DNA of 64,000 nucleotides from Phoronis australis (Eukaryota > Phoronida > Phoronidae). Both the position numbers and the translations under genes were made by a program. The DNA lies in contig NMRA01000421.1 of assembly GCA_002633005.1 (NCBI GenBank), positions 336,542-400,541 on the forward strand, given 5' to 3'. Positions 46,192 through 58,605 of this stretch are shown piece by piece (within the stretch, counting starts at the first letter, position 1; every line of letters starts with the position of its first letter). Under the pieces are notes generated by a model. The model was not told the origin of the DNA, ran no database searches, and worked only from the letters and a program-made list of their open reading frames with translations.

Positions 46192-49080
46192 AAATGGTTT
46201 ACAAGGAAAAACTGGTGAAGAACATCAGTGTTTACCTGCACTACGATAAATGTCGCGCTTCCCATCCCTGCGACTCGAGCGTTCTACAAAGAAGATACGA
46301 AAGACAAAAGTGCGCGGCTACCAACATTCCAAAAGCTGGACGTTAAGATTTATTTGTGCAATGGATTGTGGAGATGAAACTGGATAAAAAGAGTTTTTCA
46401 ATCTTCATTATGAAATTGTCAGTACAATAAATATACATACACAGAAAGTGCCGACAGGCATGTACAAAGAAATATAAAAATTATACACAAATACATGAGT
46501 AAAATGTTAGGATTACAATGACATGGTAATGAATATATATGAATCATTTTCATTCACAATAAATAATTTCACATGTACACAATTTATCTACTCACACAAA
46601 GAGTTTACTCACACGGACTCACACAGAGATTTAATATTAAAAAAGAATTTTGTAACTATTTCGAATAAAATCTCATTTTCATTTATGTCGAGCTCCAATT
46701 TACATTCAGTTAGAAAAAAAAGATCTGAATATTTTTGTAAACATTGTCATATCGTTCGAGTGTCTGGACAAGTACCGCCCTCTGCTCCCAACATACCGCA
46801 CAGGCAAGCAACGAAAATATGAGCATTTGTCGGACTGTCTCCACAGAAAAAGAGTGGATGAAATATTTAAAAAAAACACTGGGGTAATTGCCATGGCTTT
46901 GTAGAAAATTACGAGGCAGCACCAAACCCAGTAAAAGATTTTGATGTGGAGATGTCAGTCAACTACACGGCTGTCAAAGAGCACTTGGAAATTTGGCCTA
47001 TATGAACTCGGTGAAGGTGAGTTGGAATACATGCGATTATTCTTTGCTAGTGTTAAAACTCTCATATCAAAGATTTCGTCACAACTAGACATTTGTAGTT
47101 AATAACACTATCCACTTAGCTCAGTACTCAAAGACAGTACTCACTTTCTCTCCAAATGAAATACGGATTATAATGTCCAACTGTGTGTCTATTAATTTTG
47201 GTATACTTTGATATTGTTTTGTTGGTACCAAAACTATGCACACTATTTTGTTATATTGGGGTTTCTTACATTGCTGGTGCATTTTTGGGCTCATAAGTAC
47301 CGGTAGTTATGTGCTGATTTATGTTGCTAGTGACCCCATGATGGCAGCCATACAGGTTTGCATAAGTGCCCCAGTCCAAGACTGTTAATTAAAGATATCC
47401 CTGTTTCCAAGATAAACTACCCTGACTGTCAGAACCCAAAAGAGGTCACACATGGATAAAATTTGTATGCTGTAGGATACGTTTTTCTACTTTGCCTGAC
47501 AGTTAATCATAACCTAATACTACGCAAAACAGCAAATTTACCATATCTGTACAAAAAACTAAACTGTTACTAATATGTGTATTCCTCTATTTCAGACAAC
47601 CACAGTAACTTTACAGTCAGAACTGAAGATGATGGGCACCGGAAAACAGTTCTAAGATAAGCTTAGTGGGTTCAAAAGTCTCAAACAGGCGAAAGCAAAA
47701 AAGGTATTGAATCCTAAGACATCTGAGTAACGTTCAGTAGGCATATACAAAACAAATCAAGATCGTACAAGTCTTTGTGACACTTTGCCATACATTTTAA
47801 GTGAAGTAGGTGATGTCGCTGAAGTACAATCATGTTGTTAAAGCTAGATTCAAATGTAAAACAGCATCATGATTAGTTTGATATTCTTACTTGTTTCCCC
47901 ATCACGAAATCTAGAGCTTATTCTACATGTATTATAGACTGATCACGCATACAGTCAAAATGTACAGACCAAGCAAGTCACTGGATGGAAAAAACGAGGA
48001 TGTGAAGAATCAATATGCATGCAAGAAGTTTTTGGTTTTCCAGGACCAATATCAGCATTCTATTAACCTTCACTTTCAGCAGAACCTATGTATGGCAATA
48101 AAATTTTTAAAAAATGGTAAGCCAAAACCAATTGCGATAAATCTTCTCTCATCATTTACATAGTGGAGCATGACATGTCATACATAGCAACCAAGTATAA
48201 TTAAAGTCCTATATAGTGTTAATTACGTAATGTCGAGTCAAATCAAAACACATTTCTAACTACATTAGCCTCAATGACCAAACACCGAATTTCATTCAGC
48301 CACAGGGCAGTTTAAACATGTTTCGAAATTGTGAAAGTTCATCAGCATTCAGTATTGAGACATACTCTGAAAACACAAAACCAAAATGAACGTTTTTTAA
48401 GAATATGCATTGTGTGCGTTTAAGAGATTACATCAGCCAATACAAACTTGGTTTGCTCTAGTCTGAAGTTTCTGATTTTAACTTGATGTCATACCTGGCT
48501 ATGTAATAGTACAACAGATTCACTAGCTACATTTTCCATAGTCATCTTTTATCCAACTACCATCTCGACCACAATGCATATAATATCACAGAGAAAAGAT
48601 GTCAGAGGCCCTTCGCAACGACTTGATGTTTCCTAACTAGGAGCAAATATGTGTTGAAAAATACATAAAATTTTGTTGATCTGCCAATACCAGAATAATA
48701 TTCAGCTCATGACATGAACAAGGTAATAATAATTTCAATATTGCAGGAGTGTCCCCTGCTGCTCATCACTTTCAAAATATTCTAATCAAAGAACCATGAG
48801 ATTTTTAGGTTTGCAAAAATGATCACGCTTAACCAATCTTGAAATATTGCCGGCATTCTAAGACGATGCTCAACATTGAGCTTGAAACCAAGTCGCATTT
48901 GGCTACTTGCTGAAAATCCCAGGTCGCCAAAGGAAACCTGACGTCGTCCAAAACTGATGTTTGTCATCAGAATAGTTGGCTAAAAAGGTTATGCCATACT
49001 CCGTTCTTGGTAACTTACGTCGCATATCCAGAATGTATTTGTTCATATACACTGTAGGTGCTAGTTTCAATCATATTCCA
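46192..49080. other. Intergenic, nothing convincingly gene-like
   Basis: AT-rich. A short + stretch at 46930-47025 ending GTGAAG|GTGAGT looks donor-like, and a T-rich acceptor-like site precedes 47596, but the pieces give no recognisable protein. A 61-codon - frame at 48782-48967 is unassigned. Confidence 0.45.
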
Positions 49081-49089
49081 TGATTATCG

Positions 49090-50215
49090 CCAACTTTCAC
49101 CGGTTTACTTCCTTATGTAATTTTAACGCAAGTTTGACAAGTGCTAACTGCTGTGGTGGCAAATGCACTGATTTCATGAAATAAACGAAACAATTGTAAA
49201 CAAAGGTATCAAATCTAAGAAAACTGTTTGTAATGAGATACAGCGTCAAGTTGCTGTTTGTTAAAAAAACATTTCTCATAGCGTCTTAAGGGACCTTCAT
49301 TCCTAAATACAATTATTTTGGTTTTCTTTAAATTCACAGCCATACCCCATGAATCACAATAATCATTGAGACAATTCAACATGTGTTGCAAGTTTGACGC
49401 TGTTAGAGAGAACAAAACCATGTCATCTGCATATAATAGTGAATTAATATTTGTAGCATGTTCATCTAAAGAGATGCTATTTATATCACAACGTGAATTG
49501 AGTTTTTCTAAAAACTCATTGAGATACAAAACAAACTGTAGAGGGCTTATCATACAGCCTTGTCGAGTACCAATAGTGCAATTAAATAAGTCTGTTAAAC
49601 CATCACGTGTTTTAACACATGATCTCAACTTGCTATACATTGATCGCAGAATTGATAAGATATTACCATGAACATTAATTTGCATAAGTCTATGAAAAAG
49701 TGAAATATGTGGTATCCAATCAAAAGCTTTTGAAAAGTCAATAAATACACAATAGAACTTGACACCCTTTTTTCTTATGTGTTTCTGACATATCGCATAT
49801 GAAAAAAATATGATCCACAGTCGCGTAACCTTTGCGGAACCCTGCTTGGTCTTCAATAAGTTGACCATTACGTTTAGCCCAGTTGTACAATCGGTTATTC
49901 AGTATTCTGGTAAAGAGCTTCCCAATAGCCGAAAAAAGCGAAATACCTCTATAATTATTCTCATCGTCAAAGTTTCCTTGTTTAAACAACGGAACTAACA
50001 TCGCCAAGCCTGGGGAGAGGACCTGACTGGAAAATTACATTGAACAACTTATGCAGAATCGGCGAAATGAATGTTTTGGTACATTTTAACATTTCGAAAG
50101 TAACTCCATCAATACCAGCGGCCTTGCCATATGGGAGCTGATCAATATCCTGGATAATTTCATAACACGAAATGTCTGCATTTAAATCATGTTGTATAAT
50201 GTGGGTACACGACGT
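49090..50215 (-). mobile_element. LINE reverse-transcriptase fragment with frameshifts
   Basis: Read on -, the element starts in the RT fingers (LPYGKAAGIDGVTFEML near 50110), continues with NNYRGISLFSAIGKLF and GFRKGYATVDHIF, shifts frame near 49750-49800, then FYCVFIDFSKAFD, GTRQGCMISPL and LLYADDMVLFS, the RT catalytic Asp motifs, then WGMAVNLKKTKI. It decays further by about 49215. Both catalytic blocks (FIDFSKAFD and YADD) are intact, but at least two frameshifts make it non-functional. The truncated 5' end abuts a GC-rich triplicate repeat. Confidence 0.88.
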
Positions 50216-50217
50216 AG

Positions 50218-50397
50218 CACTTAGGCGGGCCTAGCCAAGCTGCCGAAGGCAGCGCAGGCACGGCAGGACGTACATGTAGCACTTAGGCGAGCCCAGCCAA
50301 GCTGCCGAAGGCAGCGCGGGCACGGCACGACGGAGCACTTAGGCGGGCCCAGCCAAGCTGCCGAAGACGGCGCAGGCACGGCACGACGTAGCACTAT
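50218..50397. repeat. GC-rich ~60-bp repeat, three copies
   Basis: The unit contains 'gcacttaggcgggc', 'ccaagctgccgaag' and 'gcaggcacggc' and occurs three times head to tail. It sits exactly at the broken 5' end of the LINE fragment and differs strongly in composition from its surroundings. Confidence 0.9.
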
Positions 50398-52004
50398 TTT
50401 GAAAACTTGAAAACGCAAATTTTCATCACAGTAGAAACCTTAGAGTTGTTAGAAAACTCAAGTTTTCCACACATGAAAAACTCCAGTTTTCTGAAAAACT
50501 TCAGAAGTCAAGAAAACTTAAATTTCTATAATTGGAAAAGCTAACGTTTGCGAAAACCTTAAGAAGTCAGGAAAACTTAAGTTTTTGTCGAAAAACTTAA
50601 GTTCATTTTTGTAAGGGAATTGCCACCATTATTTTGTTCAAAATAATATGAATATAAGAAGCATATTTGCAACTTCGTTTAGTATTTTTGAAGTCCTACC
50701 TTAATTTGTTCAAAGCAATGTTGCAATGTCCTATTGCACGCTGGTTGATCTTCAGGGTGAAACAATGACCACAACGTAAGCAGAAATTATGACCGCACTT
50801 AGTGAGTATGAGTTCGAGATCACGCTGGGTTTGTTTAACGTCAAAGCTGACTGGATTGGAAAATAAAGCATGGGAATATGAAATCAGTCAGTTTCAGATT
50901 TTAAAGTATCAATTTTGGCACCAAGCAGTTTGTTCCCTTCCTACTTTGCGGTATTTTTCTTTTCCCCCCGTTCTCCAACAAAGTACGCGTACGAGGAACG
51001 GCGCGCAGCCTAAGTTATGTATGTGCACTTCATAAAAATAACGTTACGGTTAGATGCTTTTTAGAAATTATGGTAACAGTTTGAGATTCTGAGTTTGAGA
51101 ACATGAGCAGCATCATGGTAAGCAAAACGTAGACTTTGTGTTTGATGTAATAACAAGTTTGTCTAGCATAAACTTGTTTTGTTTTACATTGTATGTAAAA
51201 TAATCTGTTAAGTACTTGCCTCATATTGGAAGTGGGAACTCTATGCTATAATAGGTCCTAGCATTCGCCGTCAACTGTGCGTCAGTGGATAGTCTACTGT
51301 GAACTATTTAAACTCCCACGTCCGCCCTAGGTGGGGGGCACAGTTGCGGATTTAGAGGTGGCCAAGGGGCCATGGCCCCCTTAAAATTCTCCCAGATTCC
51401 ATTTGGCAGTTCGGATTGCGAATTTCTGACGGTTAAACTCTGGCTAATACTCTGCCTTGCCCTCTCAACTCGAAATCCTGGATCCGCCCCTGGGACAATC
51501 CCAGGGATGAAGCAACCGTGAACCAACACGGAGAGCAAGAATGGGCCTAGGACCATTGCGCTGACCCGTGGTAGCGAGGAGCTGCCTCAATTACCTATTG
51601 CTGAGATCTAACGATGTGAAAATTCGAAATTCCCGATTAACTAAAGCCAGTTACTGGTCAGCTCAGCTGTGATTCACTTGAGACAGGCAGCTCGTACCGG
51701 CCGTCTGCGCTCGCTCTAAGGTCAAGATTCGTTTTGTTGTGATCCAGTTTCGGGAAAACTTTATTTTATCATGGTCATTCTTTGAAAGATTTTTTTTTGA
51801 AAAGGTGAGGCACCGAAGTCCCTGGTGTAGGGTCTTTGGGGCTGTTTCAAAATGCCTAGTTGAAACACGACCGATTGTCCAGTTTCTGGTGACTGGGGAA
51901 AAGGGTAGTGTGTCCCAAAGATGTATACACTTCCAGAACGCCTGAGATTCTGCGCGCCAGTACGTCAGTCATGACGTGCACGTGAATCAGGACAAGCAAT
52001 CAAT
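50398..52004. other. Intergenic with MITE-like patch
   Basis: Directly repeated 'gaaaacttaag' motifs at 50400-50600. At about 51348-51495 a segment with imperfect ends ('cagttgcggat' and complement of 'atccgcccctg') looks like an old hAT-type MITE, but no target duplication is clear. Confidence 0.35.
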
Positions 52005-52560
52005 TCAGTTTTGAAGAACAAAAATTCAATGCTCAATACTACTGGAAACTAAAAACACCAAGGAAGTGCAAAGAAAACCGTTCCAAGTAATAAGTTTAAT
52101 TTTATTTACTTAAGGATTTTTAAAACTTATTTCTCTCTATGGTTTGTGAGTCCGAATTTCATCAATGTCTTTGAGAGTTATTTTAGATATGCAAAAATCG
52201 TCTATAAGTGTACTTTACAATTTGGGGATCGGATAATAGACTTTTACAACTTCAGGCTGCAATCAAATTCACTGAAACATCATCGATTCCTACAAGATTA
52301 GCTTCGAATTGTCAAAAATCATCTATGAATCTATCGATACATAAACAAGTAAGCCAGAAACCAACGAATTTGTTTATCAATACGGAATGTTATAACCAGT
52401 TTCCGTATGCATGCTTGCAGACTCTTGACGGGTAACCGGGGGAATATTGGGACTGGATGGGCATTCCTATTAAGGTTTATTTTTGCTCATTTCAGAGATA
52501 TCTATAACGGTTCACGAGGTAAATTTGATCTCCGCTGACAAAAAAAAACGCTGAAATTTT
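52005..52560 (-). repeat. Dispersed repeat family A, copy 2 (inverted)
   Basis: Reverse-oriented relative of the 7.6-8.65 kb repeat, containing only one of its two internal units. The A-run at about 52543 corresponds to the T-run at about 7598. Confidence 0.55.
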
Positions 52561-54410
52561 TTTTATGATTGCGATAGCTCTTTGAGTACCCCCTTTCGAC
52601 GTGTATACAGTCATCACAAATAGTAGATTAGACAGCAGTGTTTTAAACATGTGAGAATGTCTTATAAACAACTCATAGTAACCATCTTCAAAAGAAATAC
52701 TATTCTTGTGATACTACGGTAATTAACATTTTTAACTAACCATTGGAAATAGTCCTTTTGTCTAATTCACGTTCTTCAAAATTCCACCCTTTCGATGGCG
52801 GCAATCCTACTGTATTTTTTCACATTTTTGTTTGTTTGGGTTTGAATGGCTGTGCTGTGCACGAATGTTTTGTGTTTTTTGATGAAATTGGAATCTCATC
52901 TTCCATCGTGAATACTTGGCAGTGTCGGATTTACATGTTTAGAGGGACAAAGGAACATTTCCCCGAACTACTCCACCGAGAGAGGGTACCGTCTGAAATG
53001 GGACACCTTAAGATGAAAAGCTAAACATCACTAAGCTTAGAAAAAGGAGTGACAGTTCATTCCACCGTCTTGTGGTCCCAAAACGATGCAGGCAGTGACC
53101 TCCTTCAACATGAAAGCCGGTTGGACGATTTCACAAAAACAAGAAAATGGAAGTAATCGATTCCAACGTTGGGCCCTCTCTCCGTGAGCGGCCCCTTAAG
53201 AATTTTTCAAGAAAAAACACAAAAAGGTGGCCACTTGAATGTCATCAATGGCCTCTTTCAAGGGCGGGGCCCCTAAATATCTATATTTTCAAATATCAGG
53301 AAATGCACAGCAATTGATGTTATGTGTCAGGACGTCAATTTTTCTCAAGTAATATACAGTTTCGAGAACAAAATAAAGCGAAAGTTGTCTCCGTTATCCT
53401 TTGCCAGAGAGGGGCATCAGGTAAAATATAGTTTTGCATTCGTAAAATTTACTTATTGAATTTAAAAATCCAGTAAATTAATACGCTCCGTAAAAGCTTC
53501 GCCTTACAAATTTTCTCGGTTTTTCGAAATATATGTAAGATTGATTTCGAGCACGTTTCCAAGTGCGTTTAGACGACCTGTGCTGCAAAAGAGGAGACCA
53601 TAACGACAATGTCCTGGTCAGGGTCCTCAAAAGGTAAACCATGCACTGATGCAGAGTTGTTAAATGTTCTCTTGAATTTTCTCTCCTATCCGTATTTCGC
53701 AGTCTTTCTTTTCTCGACTGTCCCCGGCCCCACGCCTAGTGTATGTCGGTTGCNTTCCTGGTGTGTTAGACTCCATTTGCTGGAAGACAATACGGTGTGA
53801 AACATGTGTCTCGCACTGAGAAGATGCTGTATTCCAGGTGCCAATGCCACTGCACTCTCTGCTACAATCTGTCTCTGAAGACACCACTCGACTGCACACT
53901 CTTGGCCTACTATGATGGGAAAAGTACCAAGATAATTTGATTGAGACTTTGTTCACTACAACTACACACGTAAAAGGTACAATCATGAATACATCTGTAC
54001 ATGTGAGTTTGAGGTATGGTTATAAAGACACATTGCGTTTGTGGTATAACCACCATCACATTTGTGTGTGGCGAAATAATAATAAAAATGGAAGTTCAAC
54101 AAAAATGAAATGCAGTATAACAAAAAATTGATTACAATAACAGATGATACTAAAACGCATTGATAACATCACATTTACGTAATCAGGTTTTGGTTTCCTT
54201 ATTAATCATGTACCACCTGGACAACTTCCGTATCTAATGTAGGCCTAAACACAGCGATTCCGTACACTTGTGCGAACCAGGGATTCAGTCCAGCTAGTTT
54301 TCGCAAACACTCGTAAATGGCAGAACCATAGACATCTTTTTATTAAAATACTAGATGTCAGTCTATGGGCAAAACAATTTTCAGTTAGCCTCGAGCCCAC
54401 TCCTCAATAC
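52561..54410. other. Intergenic, nothing gene-like
   Basis: No recognisable exon or element. A lone N at 53754 marks another join, here without an obvious flanking duplication. Confidence 0.5.
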
Positions 54411-54566
54411 TCGCTGGTTCCCTGCGTGCCGCTAGGTGGCAGCCAGCACGCAGGTATCATCATCAATAATGAGACAAATATAATATATGTAGCATGTAGC
54501 TCATTGGTGATACCTGCGTGCTGGCGCGGCTACCGCCCCACCTAGCGGCACGCAGGGAACCAGCGA
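54411..54566. mobile_element. Short MITE of the TCGCTGGTTCC foldback family
   Basis: A 156-bp element with arms of about 55 bp: TCGCTGGTTCCCTGCGTGCC at the left and its complement at the right. The centre is AT-rich. The termini equal those of the 1.07-kb foldback at 45001, so it looks like an internally deleted relative. Confidence 0.85.
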
Positions 54567-55231
54567 GCAGGTGGCAATGAATTCATCTCATTGGGCCAAA
54601 CACGGAAGGGAATTCACATTGTTACCTGAATACTCAGGGGTAACTGTTGGTCATGTGATTTGCGTCAAATTACTGGTAAGTTGCGTGAATAATATTGCGA
54701 ATACTTTTATATAATCTAGAATGAAAAGCAGTAACTAAACTAGCCAGCCAGCTAGCTGTATGAAGACTGTCATCAAAATACAGCTTTGTAGCCTTTGTAC
54801 CAAGCTATCAAGGCTTAAAAGTAGGCCTAAACAAGAAATAAGTAAGTAAAGGTTTATGTCACCTTGGAATGGACTGGTTTCTAATATGTTTACTTGAGTT
54901 GTTTGACTATGAGTGAACAAATTTTAGGACTCAATTGTTGGCTTAGGCAACACGTATATTGTTAGCTTTGCTGTATCACAAGTGGTTGAATCAACACGAT
55001 TTGGTTTGCACTCTGTCCACTTGCCTAGAGTAGAAGTAAGCTGTATTCAGACCAACTTACTGCACTACAACTGTAAGTCTAATTGTTTCCATCCACACAG
55101 TGACGTGAGTGACAAATTGAAACTGTTGTAAACTAAAGTTTTATCCACTAGTCGTCAGTGTTATTCACATTGCCTTCAGATTCCTCCAAGTTAGTGCCTG
55201 AGTGCACCTTTGGTAGCAACACCACCTATAG

Positions 55232-56151
55232 ACAGTGACCATCGTCTAGCTGGCTCAGTAGGGATGGTGTTGCTCCTAGGCCATAGTAGACATAGGCAAT
55301 GACCATCGCCTCTGTTGGCCCTAGACAGTGACCACCATCTCTAGCTGGCTCAGTATGAGACGGTTTTGTGCCTTATGGTAGGTAAAAGCCATCACGGATA
55401 TGCCGTACCCAGAAACTATAAAGCAGGTACAAACTCTCCTTGGAATGGTCACATATGTTTGTAAATATCTGAAAAACCTGTCTTCAGTCATCGAGCCATT
55501 GAGGAGTCTGATTAAAGAGTCAAATGAACCGCAGTTTCAGTTTCACTTTGATGAAGTGCACAAAACCGCATGTGACAAATTGCGTAAGATGCTGATAACA
55601 GCACCTGTGTTAAAATTCTACGAGTATGATAAACCAGTTACTATTTCCTGTGATGCTAGCCAGTCAGGGTTAGGCTATGTCTTGATGCAAGAGGGCTCTC
55701 CAGTCGCATATGGATCTAAAGCGTTGACTGATGCAGAATATGCATATGCCCAGATAGAAAAGGAGCTATTGGCGATAGTGTGCGCGGTCAGAAAATTTCA
55801 CACTTACATATATGGCAAGTTGGACGTAACCATTGAAACTGATCATGCTGCCTTGCAACAAATTCTACAGAAACCATTATACCAAGTCTCGTTGCGGATG
55901 CAAAAAATGCGAATGCGATTACAAGGGTATGACTTTAAACTTCAGGTCAAGAGGGGAACAGAAATTCCCGTGGCAGATGCCTTGAGTCGAGCTTACTTAC
56001 TTGACACTGATCGCTCCACCGATTCCCGTTACACTTATAACAACTTTTTAATCAGTAGGAGGCATACTTTGCAGAAAAGCTTCCGGGGTATGAACCGCCT
56101 ATAGGAGTTACATCGTCTCTACTGAGCCAGCTAAAGATGGTGGTCACTGTC
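55232..56151. mobile_element. Gypsy fragment enclosed by inverted repeats
   Basis: 'gacagtgaccaccatct' followed by 'tagctggctcagta' lies at 55324-55355 and is inverted at 56120-56151. A further degenerate direct copy is at 55232-55263. Between the inverted repeats lies a piece of a Ty3/Gypsy polyprotein. The arrangement suggests a foldback/MITE that captured retrotransposon sequence, or a Gypsy piece between flanking MITE ends. Confidence 0.6.
55382..56104 (+). CDS. Ty3/Gypsy RT connection and RNase H fragment, open frame
   Basis: Homology starts abruptly at V-K-A-I-T-D-M-P-Y-P, right after an in-frame TAG, continues through QTLLGMVTYV (RT thumb), then RNase H with CDASQSGLG (Asp about residue 85 from the Met at 55400), EKELLAI (Glu about 122), ETDHAAL (Asp about 148) and VADALSRA. 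The catalytic residues are all present, and the frame is uninterrupted for 234 codons from that Met, ending at TAG. Gag, protease, the RT catalytic core and integrase are absent, so it cannot be autonomous. The downstream 30 codons lose similarity. Confidence 0.88.
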   Translation, partial: VKAITDMPYPETIKQVQTLLGMVTYVCKYLKNLSSVIEPLRSLIKESNEPQFQFHFDEVHKTACDKLRKMLITAPVLKFYEYDKPVTISCDASQSGLGYVLMQEGSPVAYGSKALTDAEYAYAQIEKELLAIVCAVRKFHTYIYGKLDVTIETDHAALQQILQKPLYQVSLRMQKMRMRLQGYDFKLQVKRGTEIPVADALSRAYLLDTDRSTDSRYTYNNFLISRRHTLQKSFRGMNRL

Positions 56152-56240
56152 CACCTACTGAGTTATAACTTTTACTTGGTAATAATTAATAAAAAGGGTT
56201 ATAACCTCTACTGACGCTACACCACTCTCACTCTTAAGCT

Positions 56241-56400
56241 GTGCTACCATGGGCGGCGCACCATAGGGGGCTGGGGGCTATAGCCCCCACTTATTTCAGT
56301 GCTATGCCGCCCATGGACATGAGTGGCATGCACCATAGGGGGGTGGGGGCTATAACTCCCCAATTATTTCATACCCATGGCTACAGGTACACACACATAG
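56241..56400. repeat. G/C-run repeat with 'caccatagggggctgggggctatagccccc' type units
   Basis: Two imperfect copies of a G-run/C-run hairpin unit between 56265 and 56385, flanked by 'ccatgggcgg' and 'ccgcccatgg'. Probably the end of a transposon. No coding content. Confidence 0.6.
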
Positions 56401-57039
56401 TGTTCAGACTGATAGTTAAATCTGTTGTAAAAGTAACCTCTGGTGTGAACCGGGTATTTCACTGAAAGCGCTAATTGCCTCCCTCTCCGAGTTCTTTCAG
56501 TCTCCTCAGTGAGGAAATTAATCAGAACAGGGCCACTTTGGAGCATAGTAGCTATCTTATTAGTTCCGTGGTTCAAATTTAAAACCACACATGATGCTAT
56601 TACTCGACCATATTTCTAAAACAAGTGCAGCTGGGAACTGCAAAATGGATGCATTTGTAGGAAAATGCCATAAAAATCGCGTTTTGTAGAGTTTGTTGAA
56701 AAACCATCACTTTTTGTAGGATTAATTACAACTGGAACTAAATAACCCCTTGTAGGGTCTTGGGGATCCTCTTAACGTGTAAAGGTGATATATTTATTCA
56801 AGAATACACAGAACATACTTGGAAAATAATGACAAATCCAGAAATGATGAGACATTGTGTCTGGGTTGTATACAGTATGAAAGTACCCCTCAACTAAATA
56901 ACGGGCATACTGTGTGTAAGTGACTATTTTGATGTAACAGACACTAATAGTTGGTTTACATCCAATTAAACTAATTACCCCCTGTTGTGGCCAATACATC
57001 ATTCAAACTCCACCCCATTTGCTATCTCCTTTCATATAG

Positions 57040-57600
57040 TCTTGCCGTTTGAAAACCAGGTGGGGCAGCTATTGGATGTTGGATGTCAACTAACTAGCTA
57101 CCGGACTCTCCCTCTGGATAGCTTTAATGTTTGACCACCAGGTGGGGCAGCTATTGGATGTTGGATGTCAACCAACTACTCAGCCTCTCGTTCAGTAACG
57201 CTAGGACCTCGCTAAAAAGCAAGACTTCGCGAGATTACGTGTGATGTTGCCGTGCGTTTTAAATGAGAGCACGTGTCTTTGACTAGGTTTTAGCTAGGTC
57301 CTAGCGTAGGTCCTAGCGTCTACTGAACGCACGCGAGCTATCTGTCTCTTTGGATAGCTTTAATAGTTGTCTACCAGGTGGGGCAGCTATTGGATGTTGG
57401 ATGTCAACCAACTAACCAGCTGTCTGTCTCTTTGGATAGCTTTAATAGTTGTCCACCAGGTGGTGCAGCTAATGGATGTTAGATGTCAACCAACTAACCA
57501 GCTATCCCTTTGGATACCTTTAATGTTTGACCACCAGGCGGGGCAGCCAACTAACCAACTATTTCTAGGAATAATTTTACAATTTGACCACAAGGTGTCG
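57040..57600. repeat. ~82-bp minisatellite interrupted by a MITE
   Basis: The unit contains 'ccaggtggggcagc', 'tattggatgttggatgtcaa' and 'ctctttggatagctttaat'. Starts at 57056, 57138, 57374 and 57456 give spacings of 82 bp; the last unit is degenerate. The 236-bp gap between the second and third units is one unit plus the inserted palindromic element. Confidence 0.88.
57189..57329. mobile_element. Palindromic MITE 'CGTTCAGTA', copy 3, inside the minisatellite
   Basis: A 141-bp element, opposite in orientation to the 22.8-kb copy, with ends CGTTCAGTAACGC and CTACTGAACG. The minisatellite unit resumes on its right, so the insertion postdates the array. Confidence 0.85.
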
Positions 57601-57633
57601 ACAGTAGTAATGTGTACACCTAACTAGTTGGTT

Positions 57634-57895
57634 GGAGCCTCCATGTCTCAGTAATGATGTGTTTATCAATGGAGCCTCCGTGTCTCAGTAATGGTGTGTT
57701 TATCAATGGATCCTCCATGTCTCATTAAGAGTGTGCTTATCCATGGAGCCTCCATGTCTCAGTAATTATGTGTTTATCAATGGATAATCCATGTCTCAGT
57801 AATGTTGTGCTTATCCATGGAGCCTCCATGTCTCAGTAATGATGTTCTTATCAATGGATCCTCCATATCTCAGTAATGGTGTGTTTCATAGCGTA
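57634..57895. repeat. 37-bp minisatellite, about seven units
   Basis: The unit 'ggagcctccatgtctcagta' plus 'atgatgtgtttatcaat' repeats every 37 bp with substitutions. Two further units occur at 58164-58245 after a 270-bp unrelated segment. Units are contiguous, without spacers. Confidence 0.92.
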
Positions 57896-58538
57896 GAATT
57901 GCCGTGAGGACTTGACTGGGACCTCAGGGGTCTCACACTCCACTGATTTATCCACATTATTTTGAAAACGCTTTGCCCAGTCACACATTAGGTGTCATAA
58001 AACAGATAAGAATACCTGCAGCTGACGCAGCAAGTAGAACTATACTCTCGTTATCACATTGGTGTAGACTCACAGTTGAACTGTGGTTTTCTGTTGACCC
58101 CAGATCGTCTGGAGTTGCACCATATACCAACTCTGGACGGTTTCTCACTACGATTTAGCATTATGTATCCATGGAGTCTCCATGTCTCAGTAATGATGTG
58201 TTTATCATATCAAAGGAGTCTCCATGTTTCAGTAATGGTGTGCTTATCAAACGAGAACATTAATCATTTGCAAAGAAGATTATGCAGAACTGAGAATTAT
58301 AAAGCTGTGTGAATATTCTCATCAGGTTGAATCCTATAAGGCCTTTTTATACTAACATCGATGCGTCCATGTTTTGGGGAGTTGCGGTCAGTATGAATGG
58401 TTAACTTTGGTCCAAGGTGGAAGTTAACAGCGCCAGTTAACTTAGCTGTAAATAAGTGGATTTAACAGTGGAGCGTCGATGCTTTGGTGCAGTATGAATG
58501 GTCAACTTCGGTCGCCAGGTGCCACTGTTATCATCATC

Positions 58539-58605
58539 AATTTTATTCCTCCCAGAATTCCCCCGAGTACTACCATGAGATACGGACATGCGCAAAGCGG
58601 ACCAT
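58539..58605 (+). repeat. DIRS left inverted terminal repeat
   Basis: 67 bp starting AATTTTATTCCTCCCAGAAT and ending 'gcggaccattc'. It is the inverted counterpart of 63832-63900, and its first 41 bp are complementary to the left half of the internal complementary region. Confidence 0.85.

Noticed and set aside
50221-50418. 65-codon - frame rich in Ala/Pro/Arg/Cys
   Set aside because: Generated by the GC-rich triplicate repeat.
53609-53986. Open frames around the N at 53754
   Set aside because: They cross an ambiguous base, lack similarity, and no flanking duplication was seen.
57634-58245. Regularly spaced repeats resembling a CRISPR array
   Set aside because: Units are contiguous 37-bp tandem copies without unique spacers, in an animal genome.
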